Shown: positions 1 through 9,491, counted from the stretch's first letter. The stretch is DNA of 64,000 bases from an uncultured Eubacteriales bacterium (GCA_900542935.1 UQPN01000003.1:1-64000), one strand, 5' to 3'. The notes: generated from the letters alone by a model not told the origin. Numbers and translations: made by a program.

Positions 1-16
1 ACTGAGCTACACCCGC
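1..16 (-). tRNA. partial tRNA (5' end only), cut by window edge
   Basis: The reverse complement reads GCGGGTGTAGCTCAGT, a typical tRNA 5' acceptor strand plus the start of the D arm. The anticodon lies outside the window, so identity is unknown. It sits immediately beside two complete tRNA genes on the same strand and is probably the third member of one transcript. Confidence 0.75.
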
Positions 17-24
17 CGTTTATT

Positions 25-101
25 TGGTGCGCCTGAAGAGATTCGAACCCCCGACACACGGCTTAGAAGGCCGTTGCTCTATCCAACTGAGCTACAGGCG
101 C
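25..101 (-). tRNA. tRNA-Arg (anticodon TCT)
   Basis: Read on the minus strand, the gene begins GCGCCTG and closes with CAGGCGC, followed by discriminator A and an encoded CCA (positions 25-27). The anticodon loop reads CTTCTAA, giving TCT (arginine). D arm (GCTC) and T loop (GTTCGAATC) are present. Confidence 0.93.
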
Positions 102-144
102 ATATCAAACGCTCGTCAATCTTGCCTCTCGGCAAAAAAAACTG

Positions 145-218
<74 letters not shown>

Positions 219-380
219 AATTCCTTTATCTCTCGCATCAACGCGCTTGTATATAATAACACTTTTCAAAACGAATGTCAACGTTTTTTTCCGTATTTTT
301 CGAAAATTTTCCAAAAAATTTAAAAAAATTTCTTTTCGGGCATTTCGGAACATCTGATTTGCAGGATATAATAACACGAA

Positions 381-686
381 TTATTTTGCAACGATAAAAA
401 AAGAAAATCCGGAACGTATGGCGAGAATCGTGAGATAAACGTTCAGAACAACGAGCAAAGGCATCAGTATCATTAAAAACAGACTTTTTTGCCTGTATTT
501 AAAAACGAAAAGGCATATATAAATTGTAAGCGCGCCGCCGAGCAAACCCGTCAGAAACAATCTTCCGTCCGATTTTTTAAAATTATCGGTTCCGTCTGTT
601 TCGTCTTTGAGATTTTTTACAAGCAAAAAAGCATAAAAATTGATTGCAAGCAGATATGTGCCGACGAAAGTATAAAAAATAGCCAT
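381..686 (-). CDS. small membrane protein, DUF1294-like
   Basis: A roughly 101-residue hydrophobic protein with three predicted membrane segments. The LLGGAL stretch, the basic loop after it and the final hydrophobic hairpin resemble the DUF1294 family, whose function is unknown. The open frame extends upstream to 932 (183 codons, TTG start), but that extension is polar, lacks a ribosome binding site and is not family-like. I therefore place the start at the ATG at 686, which has only a weak GGAA about 13 bases upstream; an ATG at 833 is an alternative. It is convergent with the tRNA cluster and divergent from fhs. Confidence 0.5.
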   Translation of the reverse strand: MAIFYTFVGTYLLAINFYAFLLVKNLKDETDGTDNFKKSDGRLFLTGLLGGALTIYICLFVFKYRQKSLFLMILMPLLVVLNVYLTILAIRSGFSFFIVAK

Positions 687-999
687 AACGCAAGTATTTC
701 CGTTTTTTCTCTGTTTCAAACGCCGTCTTTGCGTTGTTGCGTCGGTATCGCTCTTTTTCGCTTTTGTTCCGAAAATATGCGCCGTCGTTATCGCGGCGGC
801 ATAAACTTCCTTTGCGGCAAGGGCGGAAAGCATACGTTGCCGGTTGATGCGTTTGACTTTTTTATCGAAAAGAGTTATAATACCGATATCGACAGGGGCG
901 GTTTGCTTATGTTTTTTCGCGGAGTTTTGCAACTTTTAAAAAAAGTTTTGAAAATTACCGAAAAACGACGGACGAATCGCAGCATAATCGAAAATTCTC

Positions 1000-1029
1000 T
1001 TGACAGTCCGCGGCGCTTTGTGGTATACT
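1000..1029 (+). promoter_or_regulatory. sigma-A type promoter of fhs
   Basis: TTGACA at 1000-1005 and TATACT at 1024-1029, separated by 18 bases, about 90 bases before the fhs start codon. Confidence 0.75.
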
Positions 1030-1116
1030 TTTAAAAATATAAAGTAAGCGCGGGCGTTCCGCGCACGCGGGCTTGCGCGTCTGTGGCGGACGAAGAAAAG
1101 TACGGAGGAAAAACGT

Positions 1117-2817
1117 ATGCCGGAAGCAAAAAATTTTTTAACGGATATAGAAATCGCGCGGCGAGTAAAACTGAAACCGATTTACGAAATCGCGGAAACG
1201 GCGGGAATCGGCGAAAAATATATCGAACCTTACGGAAAATACAAGGCGAAAATCGATTTGTCGTTTTTAAGAGATAACGCCGGAAAAAAAGACGGCAGAC
1301 TCGTGCTTGTAACGGCGATTTCTCCTACGCCCGCCGGCGAGGGGAAAACCACTACCGCGATAGGTCTTGCCGACGGTTTGCGCAGAATAGGAAAAAATGC
1401 CGTGGCGGCGCTCAGAGAACCTTCGCTGGGGCCCGTGTTCGGTATCAAAGGCGGCGCTGCGGGCGGCGGATATGCGCAGGTGGTGCCGATGGAAGACATC
1501 AATCTGCATTTCACGGGCGATTTTCACGCCGTCGGCGCGGCAAACAATCTTCTTGCCGCTATGCTGGATAATCATATTCAGCAGGGAAACGCGCTGAATA
1601 TCGACGTACGCAAAATCACCTGGCGCCGCTGCGTCGATATGAACGACAGGCAGTTGCGGAATATCGTGGACGGGCTGGGCGGAAAAACAAACGGCACCCC
1701 GCGCGAGGACGGTTTCGATATTACGGTGGCAAGCGAGGTGATGGCGGTTTTGTGCCTTGCTTCGTCGCTGAGCGATTTAAAAGAACGCCTGAAAAAAATC
1801 GTTGTGGCGTACGATACGAACGATCGCCCCGTAACCTGCGGCGATCTGAAAGCTGCGGGCGCGATGACGGCGCTGTTGAAAGACGCTCTGAAGCCGAATC
1901 TGGTGCAGACGCTGGAAGGTACGCCCGCGCTGGTGCACGGAGGTCCGTTTGCAAACATCGCACACGGCTGCAATTCGGCGATTGCTACGAAAACCGCTTT
2001 GAAGCTCGGAGATTACGTTGTTACCGAGGCCGGATTCGGGGCGGATCTCGGCGCGGAAAAGTTTTTCGATATCAAGTGCCGTCAGTCCGGACTGAAACCT
2101 GCCGCCGCGGTGGTGGTGGCAACGGTGCGCGCCCTGAAAATGCACGGCGGGCTGAAAAAAACGGAGCTTGCCGAAGAGAACGTCGAAGCACTGAAAAACG
2201 GACTCCCGAATTTGTTGCGGCACGTTTCAAACGTGAAAAACGTTTACGGGTTGCCGTGCGTGGTGGCGCTTAACCGTTTTCCTTCGGATACGCGGGCGGA
2301 AATCGACTGCGTGAAAGAGGAATGCGAAAAGCTGGGCGTGAAAGTTTGTCTTTCAAACGTATGGGCGGAAGGCGGAAAAGGAGCCGAAGCGCTTGCGAAA
2401 GAAGTGGTAAGACTGTGCGAAGCTTCTCCCGCAGGCGAAGAAAGCTTCCGCTTTGCATACCCCGACGAGCTGACGACGGAAGAGAAAATCGACGTCATCG
2501 CGAAAAAAGTATACGGCGGTAAAGGCGTTGCATTTACGCCGAACGCGAAAAAACAGGCGGAAAAATTGCGGGAACTCGGATTCGGCGATCTGCCCGTGTG
2601 TATTGCAAAAACGCAGTATTCGTTTTCGGACGATCCGCAAAAACTCGGCGCGCCGGAAAATTTCGAAGTAACGGTGCGGAATCTGAAAGTTTCCGCGGGA
2701 GCGGGCTTTATCGTGGCGCTTACGGGCGATATCATGACGATGCCGGGGCTGCCGAAAATTCCCGCGGCGGAAAATATCGACGTCAACGAAAACGGCGAAA
2801 TCACAGGGCTGTTTTAA
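1117..2817 (+). CDS. fhs: formate--tetrahydrofolate ligase
   Basis: Catalyses ATP-dependent formation of 10-formyl-tetrahydrofolate from formate and THF, feeding purine synthesis and, in acetogens, the methyl branch of the Wood-Ljungdahl pathway. The 566-residue length matches the family (about 555-560). The nucleotide-binding loop TPAGEGKTTT lies near residues 71-80, and family motifs such as EPSLGPVFGIKGGAAGGGYAQ (near residues 100-120) and the N-terminal KPIYEIAE region are present. The ATG at 1117 follows a strong site (cggagg, 8 bases upstream). A consensus promoter precedes it and no other gene of the one-carbon pathway is adjacent, so it is probably transcribed alone or with guaB downstream. 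Confidence 0.97.
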   Translation: MPEAKNFLTDIEIARRVKLKPIYEIAETAGIGEKYIEPYGKYKAKIDLSFLRDNAGKKDGRLVLVTAISPTPAGEGKTTTAIGLADGLRRIGKNAVAALREPSLGPVFGIKGGAAGGGYAQVVPMEDINLHFTGDFHAVGAANNLLAAMLDNHIQQGNALNIDVRKITWRRCVDMNDRQLRNIVDGLGGKTNGTPREDGFDITVASEVMAVLCLASSLSDLKERLKKIVVAYDTNDRPVTCGDLKAAGAMTALLKDALKPNLVQTLEGTPALVHGGPFANIAHGCNSAIATKTALKLGDYVVTEAGFGADLGAEKFFDIKCRQSGLKPAAAVVVATVRALKMHGGLKKTELAEENVEALKNGLPNLLRHVSNVKNVYGLPCVVALNRFPSDTRAEIDCVKEECEKLGVKVCLSNVWAEGGKGAEALAKEVVRLCEASPAGEESFRFAYPDELTTEEKIDVIAKKVYGGKGVAFTPNAKKQAEKLRELGFGDLPVCIAKTQYSFSDDPQKLGAPENFEVTVRNLKVSAGAGFIVALTGDIMTMPGLPKIPAAENIDVNENGEITGLF

Positions 2818-2829
2818 CGGCAATATCCG

Positions 2830-2864
2830 GGCGGCTTTCGCAAAGAAAATATGCGGAAACCGCC
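2830..2864 (+). other. intergenic hairpin between fhs and guaB
   Basis: GGCGG(C)TTTCGCA pairs with TGCGGAAACCGCC across a short A-rich loop, with one bulge. No T-run follows, so it is more likely an mRNA-processing or stability hairpin, or a weak terminator, than a canonical terminator. Confidence 0.4.
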
Positions 2865-2904
2865 TGCGGCAACATAAATCATTTACGTAAAGGAGAAAAC
2901 TACT

Positions 2905-4410
2905 ATGGCGACTTACATCGACGAACCTTCGCATACTTTTAACGAATATCTGCTTATCCCCGGATATTCTTCGGCGGAAGCGATTCCGGCAAACGTTTCC
3001 TTGCAAACGCCGCTCGTAAAATTCAGAAAGGGCGAACAGCCGAAAATTACCATGAATATTCCTATGGTATCGGCTATCATGCAGTCCGTTTCCGGCGATA
3101 AAATGGCAATCGCGCTGGCTACGGAAGGCGGCGTTTCGTTTATCTACGGTTCGCAGTCGGTTGCGGACGAAGCCGCTATGGTGGCTCGCGCAAAAAATCA
3201 TAAAGCGGGCTTTGTTACCAGCGATTCCAACGTATCGCCCGAAGATACTCTGGCGGACGTGATTGCCCTGAAAGAAAAAACGGGACACTCCACGGTGGCG
3301 GTTACGGCAGACGGCACGGCGGAAGGGAAGCTTGTCGGCATCGTTACCAGCCGCGATTATCGCGTCAGCCGTATGGATACCGCTACGAAAGTAAAAGAAT
3401 TCATGACGCCGTTTGCAAAGCTTGTAACGGCAAACGAGGGCGTTTCTCTGAAAGAAGCGAACGACATTATCTGGGATAATAAGCTCAATTCGCTGCCGAT
3501 TATCACGAAAGACGGGAAACTTCGTTATTTCGTGTTCCGCAAAGATTACGATTCGCACAAGCAGAACCCGAACGAACTTCTCGATAACGAAAAACGTTAC
3601 GTTGTAGGCGCCGGCATTAACACGCGCGATTACGAAGAACGCGTTCCGGCTCTGCTGGAAGCGGGGGCGGACGTACTGTGTATCGATTCTTCCGAGGGCT
3701 TTTCCGAATGGCAGAAGCGTACGATTGCATGGATCCGCGGCAAATACGGCGACAGCGTGAAAGTGGGCGCCGGTAACGTAGTGGACGCCGACGGCTTCCG
3801 TTTCCTTGCCGATTGCGGAGCCGATTTCGTAAAAGTGGGTATCGGCGGCGGTTCGATTTGCATTACGCGCGAGACGAAAGGCATCGGCAGAGGTCAGGCA
3901 ACGGCGCTTATCGAAGTATGCAAGGAACGCGATAAATATTATCAGGAAACGGGCGTGTACGTTCCCGTGTGTTCGGACGGCGGCATCGTGTACGATCACC
4001 ATATTACGCTGGCGCTTGCAATGGGCGCGGATTTCGTGATGCTCGGCAGATATTTTGCACGTTTCGACGAAAGCCCTACGAACAAGATTATGATGGGCGG
4101 CAATTACTTTAAAGAATATTGGGGCGAAGGATCGGCGCGTGCAAGGAACTGGCAGCGTTACGATCTCGGCGGCGATAAAAAGCTGTCTTTCGAAGAGGGC
4201 GTGGATTCGTACGTTCCTTACGCGGGCAAGCTGAAAGACAACGTGGCGATTTCGCTTTCGAAAGTGAAATCCACGATGTGCAACTGCGGCGCGCTTACCA
4301 TTAAAGAATTGCAGGAAAAAGCAAAGCTTACCCTTGTTTCGGCTACGAGCATCGTGGAAGGCGGCGCGCACGACGTAATTCAGAAAGAAAAAGCGCAGTC
4401 GGTGAAATAA
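2905..4410 (+). CDS. guaB: IMP dehydrogenase (divergent GuaB type)
   Basis: Oxidises IMP to XMP with NAD+, the committed step of guanine nucleotide synthesis. The 501-residue chain has the usual TIM barrel with two inserted CBS modules (about residues 95-205). The catalytic loop reads GGGSICITR with the nucleophile Cys319, and downstream MLGRYFARFDESP corresponds to the MLG..AG..ESP segment of classical enzymes. Compared with the best-known bacterial enzymes, the GPGSICTTR loop is altered (GGGSICITRETKG) and the flap region carries a YWGEG-SARARNW sequence. This looks like a clostridial subfamily rather than a degraded gene. The start is fixed by aaaggag 10 bases before the ATG. A terminator-like hairpin follows at 4507. 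Confidence 0.93.
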   Translation: MATYIDEPSHTFNEYLLIPGYSSAEAIPANVSLQTPLVKFRKGEQPKITMNIPMVSAIMQSVSGDKMAIALATEGGVSFIYGSQSVADEAAMVARAKNHKAGFVTSDSNVSPEDTLADVIALKEKTGHSTVAVTADGTAEGKLVGIVTSRDYRVSRMDTATKVKEFMTPFAKLVTANEGVSLKEANDIIWDNKLNSLPIITKDGKLRYFVFRKDYDSHKQNPNELLDNEKRYVVGAGINTRDYEERVPALLEAGADVLCIDSSEGFSEWQKRTIAWIRGKYGDSVKVGAGNVVDADGFRFLADCGADFVKVGIGGGSICITRETKGIGRGQATALIEVCKERDKYYQETGVYVPVCSDGGIVYDHHITLALAMGADFVMLGRYFARFDESPTNKIMMGGNYFKEYWGEGSARARNWQRYDLGGDKKLSFEEGVDSYVPYAGKLKDNVAISLSKVKSTMCNCGALTIKELQEKAKLTLVSATSIVEGGAHDVIQKEKAQSVK

Positions 4411-4506
4411 CTTCCGTTGAAAACGCCCGGAAAAAGAAAGTGCGTTTTTGCGGCGGCGAAACGGAAAAATACGGTGAAAAATGCGCCGCAAGACGAAAAG
4501 AAAAAC

Positions 4507-4534
4507 AAAAAAAGGGGCTGCGGCTCCTTTTTTT
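4507..4534 (+). terminator. rho-independent terminator after guaB
   Basis: An A-rich arm and AGGGGC pair with GCTCCTTTTTTT around a TGCG tetraloop (one mismatch), followed by T residues. Confidence 0.75.
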
Positions 4535-4576
4535 ATGCAATCGGGAAGAATTTTTATTCAGCCCCCGTCAGTTATC

Positions 4577-4605
4577 TTGACAAAGCAGACGAAATATACT
4601 ATAAT
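4577..4605 (+). promoter_or_regulatory. promoter of the CNNM/DUF4091 operon
   Basis: TTGACA at 4577-4582 and TATAAT at 4600-4605 with a 17-base spacer: a perfect sigma-A consensus just downstream of the guaB terminator. Confidence 0.85.
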
Positions 4606-4661
4606 AAAAAACTGGAAAGGTGAAAAATATCGGCTTTTCCACGGAGGAATAATACGAATCA

Positions 4662-5960
4662 ATGGTACCCCTAACTATCGCAATCGTCGTAATGGTGATT
4701 TTATCCGGTTTGTTTTCGGCTACGGAAACGGCGTATTCGTGCGCGAACAGAATCAAAATCAAGAGTATGATCGCGCTCGGCAAGAAAAACGCGAAGCGCG
4801 TTTATAAGCTGGCGGAAGAAAAATACGATAAACTGATTACGACGATACTTATCGGAAACAATATCGTAAACTTAACGGCTTCGGCGCTTGCTACGGTGTT
4901 GTTTACGAATTTGCTCGCGGAATCGACCTTGGACGCGACTACCGTATCCACAGTGGTAATGACGATTGCCGTGTTGATTTTCGGCGAAATTACGCCGAAA
5001 TATTTCGCGGGCGTATATCCCGAAAAATTCGCGTTCTGGCTGTACCCGTTTATTCAGATCTTTTACTGGATATTTACGCCGCTCGGCATCGTTTTCGGCG
5101 CGTATAAAAAATTGCTCGCGCGCATTTTCAGGCTGAAGCCGAACGACGCGGTAACGGACGAAGAGCTGATTTCGCTTGTGAACGAAGCGGAAGAGGACGG
5201 CACGCTGAAAGAGGACGAATCGGAACTCGTGCGTTCCGCGCTGGAATTCGACGATCTGAAAGTGGAAGATATTCTTGTGCCGCGCGTAGACGTTGTGGCG
5301 GTGAATATGAACGCCGACATGGACGAAATTTTTTCCGTTTTCAAAGAAAATTGCTTTTCCCGTCTGCCCGTATACAAAGATACGATCGATAACGTGGTGG
5401 GACTGATTCACGAACGCGATTTTTATAACGCGTATCTGCGCGGCGATAAAGAAATCGCGCACGTGGTACAGGAAATCGCTTTCACTACGGAATATACGCG
5501 CATTTCGTCGCTTTTAAAGCAGCTGCAGAAGCAGAAAATTCATATGGCTGCCGTTTCCGACGAATACGGCGGGCTGGTGGGTATAGTTACGCTGGAAGAT
5601 ATTCTGGAAGAACTCGTCGGCGAAATCTGGGACGAACACGACGAGGAAGAAGTGCTTTACGGGAAAATTTCCGACGATGAGTACTGGGTGGACGGCAAGT
5701 GCGATCTCGAAGAATTTTTCGATTTGTACGGCATCAGCGAAGAGGACGAAAATTTCGAATCGAACACGGTAGGCGGCTGGGTGATGGAAAAATTCGGCGG
5801 CATCCCGCCCGTGGGCGAAATCATCCGCTTTAAATTTCTCGAAATAAAAGTGGTGAAAACAACAAAACAGAAAGTTCTGAAAATCCGTTCGAAACGGGTG
5901 GAAGAAGAAACGGACGACGAAGAAAAAGCGGAAGAAAAGCGGAGAAAAACCGATGAGTAA
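4662..5960 (+). CDS. CNNM/HlyC-CorC family membrane protein
   Basis: A 432-residue protein of the DUF21-CBS-CorC_HlyC architecture (often annotated as hemolysin or Mg/Co efflux). The N-terminal DUF21 region (about 1-190) has four hydrophobic segments beginning at residue 1. Two CBS motifs follow (about 205-325, with the VPR.DVVAV and V.DEYGG.VG.VTLEDILEE signatures). A C-terminal CorC_HlyC domain spans about 345-420, before an acidic/basic tail. Bacterial relatives are implicated in magnesium homeostasis; the transported ion cannot be read from sequence. The gene overlaps the next one by 8 bases, implying translational coupling. Confidence 0.92.
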   Translation: MVPLTIAIVVMVILSGLFSATETAYSCANRIKIKSMIALGKKNAKRVYKLAEEKYDKLITTILIGNNIVNLTASALATVLFTNLLAESTLDATTVSTVVMTIAVLIFGEITPKYFAGVYPEKFAFWLYPFIQIFYWIFTPLGIVFGAYKKLLARIFRLKPNDAVTDEELISLVNEAEEDGTLKEDESELVRSALEFDDLKVEDILVPRVDVVAVNMNADMDEIFSVFKENCFSRLPVYKDTIDNVVGLIHERDFYNAYLRGDKEIAHVVQEIAFTTEYTRISSLLKQLQKQKIHMAAVSDEYGGLVGIVTLEDILEELVGEIWDEHDEEEVLYGKISDDEYWVDGKCDLEEFFDLYGISEEDENFESNTVGGWVMEKFGGIPPVGEIIRFKFLEIKVVKTTKQKVLKIRSKRVEEETDDEEKAEEKRRKTDE

Positions 5961-7614
5961 CATCTATGCGAAAATAGTAGATTCCATGCAGAAAGTGTTT
6001 CCCGCGGAAGAACCGTGCGGAGAAGAACGCGGAAAAACCGTTCTGCAAAACGAACGCGTTAATTTTCAGCTTGTATATAAAAACGATTCCGGCGACGCGA
6101 TTGCTCTTGCGAAAATCGACGTGCTCGGCACGTTGGCGCCGTATGTTACGATTCGTTCGGCAGAGCTTGTGCCTGCGCAGTATTTTCCGCAGTTTCCCGA
6201 TACGTACACATATTCCGCGCAGCCCGGATTATATCCCGATCCGTTAAAACCTTTCGGCGCGACGGGGGCGGTGTTGCCTGCCTGGCAGTGGAAAGCGTTT
6301 TACGTAAGCATCGAAAAGCCGGACGGGTTCGAAGCCGGCGTATCCGCGCTACGGTTTATCCTGCGTACACGCGAAGGGAAAGAGCTTTCGCGCCTTAGCT
6401 ATCGCCTGGAAGTGCTGCCCGTTTCCGCGGCGGAATCGGATTTGAAAATCACCAACTGGATGCATTATGACGGCATCGAAGCGAAGCACGGCGTAAAACT
6501 GTTCGACGACGGGTTTTACGGCGTTTTCGAAGGATACCTTCGCGAATACGTGCGTGCGGGCAACAATATGCTTTTAACGCCGCTTTTCACGCCGCCGCTC
6601 GATACGGAAATCGGCGGGGAGCGGCGCACGGCGCAACTGATCGGCGTAACGGTTGCCGCGGACGGCGGCTACGAATTCGATTTTGACGAGTTGAAGCGTT
6701 TCGGCGAATTTGCGTTTGCGCACGGAATAAAATACCTTGAATTTTCGCATTTGTTTACGCAGTGGGGCGGAAAGTGCTGCCCGAAAATCATGGCTAAGAC
6801 GGAAAGCGGCGAAGAAAAGAAAATTTTCGGCTGGGAAACCGCTTCCGATTCGAAGGAATATCTTGCGTTTTTAGACGCGTTCTTATCGCAGCTTACGGGG
6901 TTTGTCCGCAAACAGGGCTGGGCGAAAAAATGTTATTTTCACCTTACCGACGAGCCGGGCGCGGAACATCTGGAAAAGTATACGTTTCTGCGGGATTTCG
7001 TAAAAGCGCGTATCGGCGATTTTCCTGTTATGGACGCGATTTCGCATTACGAATTTTACGAAAAAGGCGGCATAGACGTGCCGGTGCCGATTACAAGCAG
7101 TTACACGGCGTTTGAAAATAAGGGCATTCAAGAACTTTTTGTGTATTATTGCTGCTGTCCCGCCCGCGATTTTTATTCGAACAGATTTCTGAATATGCCT
7201 TTGCAGCGTACGAAAATTATCGGCGCGCAGCTGTACGAAACGGGCGTGCAGGGCTTTTTGCACTGGGGATTTAATTTTTATAATACGGCGCGTTCGTATG
7301 CGGAAATTAACCCTTACGAAGATACATCGGCGGGAGCGATGTTCCCGTCGGGCGATTCGTTTGTGGTGTATCCGGGGCGGGGCGACGCGGTAGGCTCGTT
7401 GCGTTCGGAAACGCTCGGCGAAGCGTTCTTCGAATATCGTGTTTTAAAAACGCTTGAAAGCTATATCGGCAGAAAGAAAACGCTGAAAATTTTACACGAT
7501 TTTGGCGTGAGAGGCTATACGGAATATCCGAAAAATTCCGCGGCGCACCGCAAAATGAGAGAAAAAATTTACGCCGCGCTGAAAAGAGCTTTGAAAACGG
7601 CGGATTCTCTTTGA
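5953..7614 (+). CDS. DUF4091 (GH123-like) domain protein
   Basis: The 553-residue protein has an N-terminal beta-rich part and a C-terminal TIM-barrel-like part of DUF4091 type. Motifs include FHLTDEPGAEHLEKY (Asp-Glu pair near residue 332) and QGFLHWGFNFYNT, typical of the GH123-related DUF4091 catalytic region. The Asp-Glu pair resembles the catalytic pair of GH123 beta-N-acetylgalactosaminidases. No signal peptide is evident, so it probably acts in the cytoplasm on imported oligosaccharides. It overlaps the upstream CNNM gene by 8 bases, an odd operon partner. Substrate is unknown. Confidence 0.85.
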   Translation: MSNIYAKIVDSMQKVFPAEEPCGEERGKTVLQNERVNFQLVYKNDSGDAIALAKIDVLGTLAPYVTIRSAELVPAQYFPQFPDTYTYSAQPGLYPDPLKPFGATGAVLPAWQWKAFYVSIEKPDGFEAGVSALRFILRTREGKELSRLSYRLEVLPVSAAESDLKITNWMHYDGIEAKHGVKLFDDGFYGVFEGYLREYVRAGNNMLLTPLFTPPLDTEIGGERRTAQLIGVTVAADGGYEFDFDELKRFGEFAFAHGIKYLEFSHLFTQWGGKCCPKIMAKTESGEEKKIFGWETASDSKEYLAFLDAFLSQLTGFVRKQGWAKKCYFHLTDEPGAEHLEKYTFLRDFVKARIGDFPVMDAISHYEFYEKGGIDVPVPITSSYTAFENKGIQELFVYYCCCPARDFYSNRFLNMPLQRTKIIGAQLYETGVQGFLHWGFNFYNTARSYAEINPYEDTSAGAMFPSGDSFVVYPGRGDAVGSLRSETLGEAFFEYRVLKTLESYIGRKKTLKILHDFGVRGYTEYPKNSAAHRKMREKIYAALKRALKTADSL

Positions 7615-7749
7615 AAAAAAGGCGGAAATCCCTGTAAAACGGCGCGCTTTTCGGTTTGTTGCCCGTAAAAACGGGTATGAATATTAAAGAAGAAAAAAAA
7701 TCGCCTGTCTAACGAAGGCGAAAAAAATTTTAAAGGAGTCAGAAGGATT

Positions 7750-8763
7750 ATGGAAACGATTCTTGTAACGGGCGGCGCGGGCTATATCGGTTCGCATACG
7801 GTGCTGGAACTTTTAAACAAGGGCTATAACGTTGTGGTGATGGATAATCTTTGCAATTCAAGCAAGGAAAGTCTTCGCCGCGTTGAGGAGCTCACGGGCA
7901 AAAAAGTAACTTTTTACGAAACGGACATCCGCGACGCAGAGGGCACGGATAAAATTTTCAAAGCGCATAAAATCGACGCGGTAATTCATTTCGCCGGGCT
8001 GAAAGCCGTGGGCGAAAGCTGTCAGATTCCTTTGAAATATTACGAAAACAATATCGGCGGTACGGTTACGCTGCTGGAAGTTATGCAGAAAAATAACGTG
8101 AAGAAGATTATTTTCTCTTCTTCCGCAACCGTTTACGGTACGCCCGAACGGCTTCCGCTCGATGAAAACTGCCGTCTTTCCACCACAAATCCCTACGGTT
8201 CCACGAAGCTTATGCTGGAAACCGTGCTGCAGGATTTGTATAAGTCCGATAACGAATGGAACGTAATTCTGCTGCGTTATTTCAACCCCGTCGGCGCGCA
8301 TGAAAGCGGCAGAATCGGCGAGGATCCGAAGGGGATTCCCAACAATCTGATGCCGTATGTGGCGCAGGTGGCAAGCGGAAAACTCAAGTGCATCCGCGTG
8401 TTCGGCAACGATTACGATACTCCCGACGGAACCGGCGTCCGCGATTATATTCACGTAGTGGATCTGGCGCTGGGGCACATTGCGGCGATCGAATACTGCA
8501 AAGATGCGGGCGTGCATATTTACAACCTCGGCACGGGGCACGGATACAGCGTTCTCGATATGATTCATGCCTTTGAAAAGGCATGCGGCAAAAAGCTTCC
8601 CTACGAAATCTGCCCGCGCAGAAGCGGCGATATCGCGGCGTGCTACGCTTGTTCCGATAAGGCGGAAAAAGAACTGCACTGGAAAGCGAAATACGGCATC
8701 GACGAAATGTGCGCTTCGCAGTGGAAATGGCAGAGCAACAATCCGAACGGCTACGAGGCGTGA
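7750..8763 (+). CDS. galE: UDP-glucose 4-epimerase
   Basis: Interconverts UDP-glucose and UDP-galactose (or the N-acetyl forms) in the Leloir pathway and cell-envelope synthesis. The 337-residue short-chain dehydrogenase fold starts with the NAD-binding motif GGAGYIGS (residues 7-14). The SSSATVYG segment follows, and the catalytic YGSTK has Tyr149 and Lys153. Length and the NPVGAHESG.IGEDP signature match GalE. The ATG follows aaaggag at a good distance. The last four bases overlap the probable GTG start of the next gene. Confidence 0.96.
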   Translation: METILVTGGAGYIGSHTVLELLNKGYNVVVMDNLCNSSKESLRRVEELTGKKVTFYETDIRDAEGTDKIFKAHKIDAVIHFAGLKAVGESCQIPLKYYENNIGGTVTLLEVMQKNNVKKIIFSSSATVYGTPERLPLDENCRLSTTNPYGSTKLMLETVLQDLYKSDNEWNVILLRYFNPVGAHESGRIGEDPKGIPNNLMPYVAQVASGKLKCIRVFGNDYDTPDGTGVRDYIHVVDLALGHIAAIEYCKDAGVHIYNLGTGHGYSVLDMIHAFEKACGKKLPYEICPRRSGDIAACYACSDKAEKELHWKAKYGIDEMCASQWKWQSNNPNGYEA

Positions 8764-9491
8764 TTTTACCGGGAGCCGGCGAACCGCTTCCGGAGGAGAA
8801 ACGGTTTCCGTTTTCGTACGAATTGATACGTTCGCGCAGGAAAACCGTTTCCGTATGCGTAGACAGGCTGGGAAAAGTAACGGTGCGTGCGCCCGCGCGG
8901 TGTGCGGACGAACGCATCTTTGCTTTTCTTGCGCAAAAAAGCGCGTGGATTGTACGGCAGTCGGAACGCGCGAAAAAAGCGGCGGAACAAGGCGGGATTC
9001 TCTGCGCGGCAAAAGACGGAGCGTCGTTTTTGTGGCTGGGCGAACGGATAAAAATCGTCTTGCTCGATTGCGGGAACGATACGAGCTCGGCGCGGATATT
9101 CACGAAATTTATCGGCGATACGTTGTATCTTCCCGAAGACAACGCAACAAAAAGACTGACGGATTTCTTAAAAAAACGCGCGAAAGAGTACCTTACCGAA
9201 CAAACGGAAGCATGTGCCGCCGAAATGCGGGCGGTATATAAAAACGTTTCGGTGAACGGCGCAAAAAGTCGCTGGGGCTCATGTTCTTACGATAATAAGC
9301 TGCATTTTTCGTTCCGGTTGATGTATGCGCCGCCGGAAGTGGTGCGGTACGTAGTCGTTCACGAGCTTGCGCATACTTTCGAAAAAAATCATTCTGCGAA
9401 ATTCTGGGCGATTGTGGAACGCTACGAACCGGATTACAGGCAAAGAAGAGCGTTTTTAAAGGCAAACGCTTATTATATGGATATATTTTAG
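8760..9491 (+). CDS. YgjP/DUF45-type metallopeptidase domain protein
   Basis: Contains HELAH at about residues 201-205 with a third histidine at 211 (HExxH-x5-H followed by xxxFW), the zinc motif of the YgjP-like (DUF45/SprT-clan) family. Upstream, the WG.C motif (SRWGSCSYDNKLHFSFRL) is also typical. The role of this family is poorly known; it may be a cytosolic protease. The open frame allows an ATG at 8709 (260 residues), inside galE. I prefer GTG 8760 (243 residues) because it makes a GTGA overlap with the galE stop and family members begin near this point. Confidence 0.85.
   Translation: MILPGAGEPLPEEKRFPFSYELIRSRRKTVSVCVDRLGKVTVRAPARCADERIFAFLAQKSAWIVRQSERAKKAAEQGGILCAAKDGASFLWLGERIKIVLLDCGNDTSSARIFTKFIGDTLYLPEDNATKRLTDFLKKRAKEYLTEQTEACAAEMRAVYKNVSVNGAKSRWGSCSYDNKLHFSFRLMYAPPEVVRYVVVHELAHTFEKNHSAKFWAIVERYEPDYRQRRAFLKANAYYMDIF

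Noticed and set aside
381..932. Full 183-codon version of the DUF1294-like protein
   Set aside because: Begins at a TTG without a ribosome binding site and adds a polar N terminus not seen in the family; the shorter start at 686 is preferred, with modest confidence.
489..1034. 181-codon plus-strand open frame over the DUF1294-like gene
   Set aside because: Antisense to a better candidate with membrane-protein character; composition is Arg/Cys-rich and no ribosome binding site is present.
1030..1116. Possible THF riboswitch before fhs
   Set aside because: The leader is GC-rich with simple hairpins but lacks the conserved THF-riboswitch core motifs that I would expect.
2353..4491. 712-codon minus-strand open frame across fhs end and guaB
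   Set aside because: A mirror frame of two clear enzymes; residue composition (Arg/His/Phe-rich) is typical of an antisense shadow.
5953..5960. Frameshift or fusion between the CNNM gene and the DUF4091 gene
   Set aside because: The 8-base overlap is an ordinary coupled stop/start; both proteins are full length for their families.
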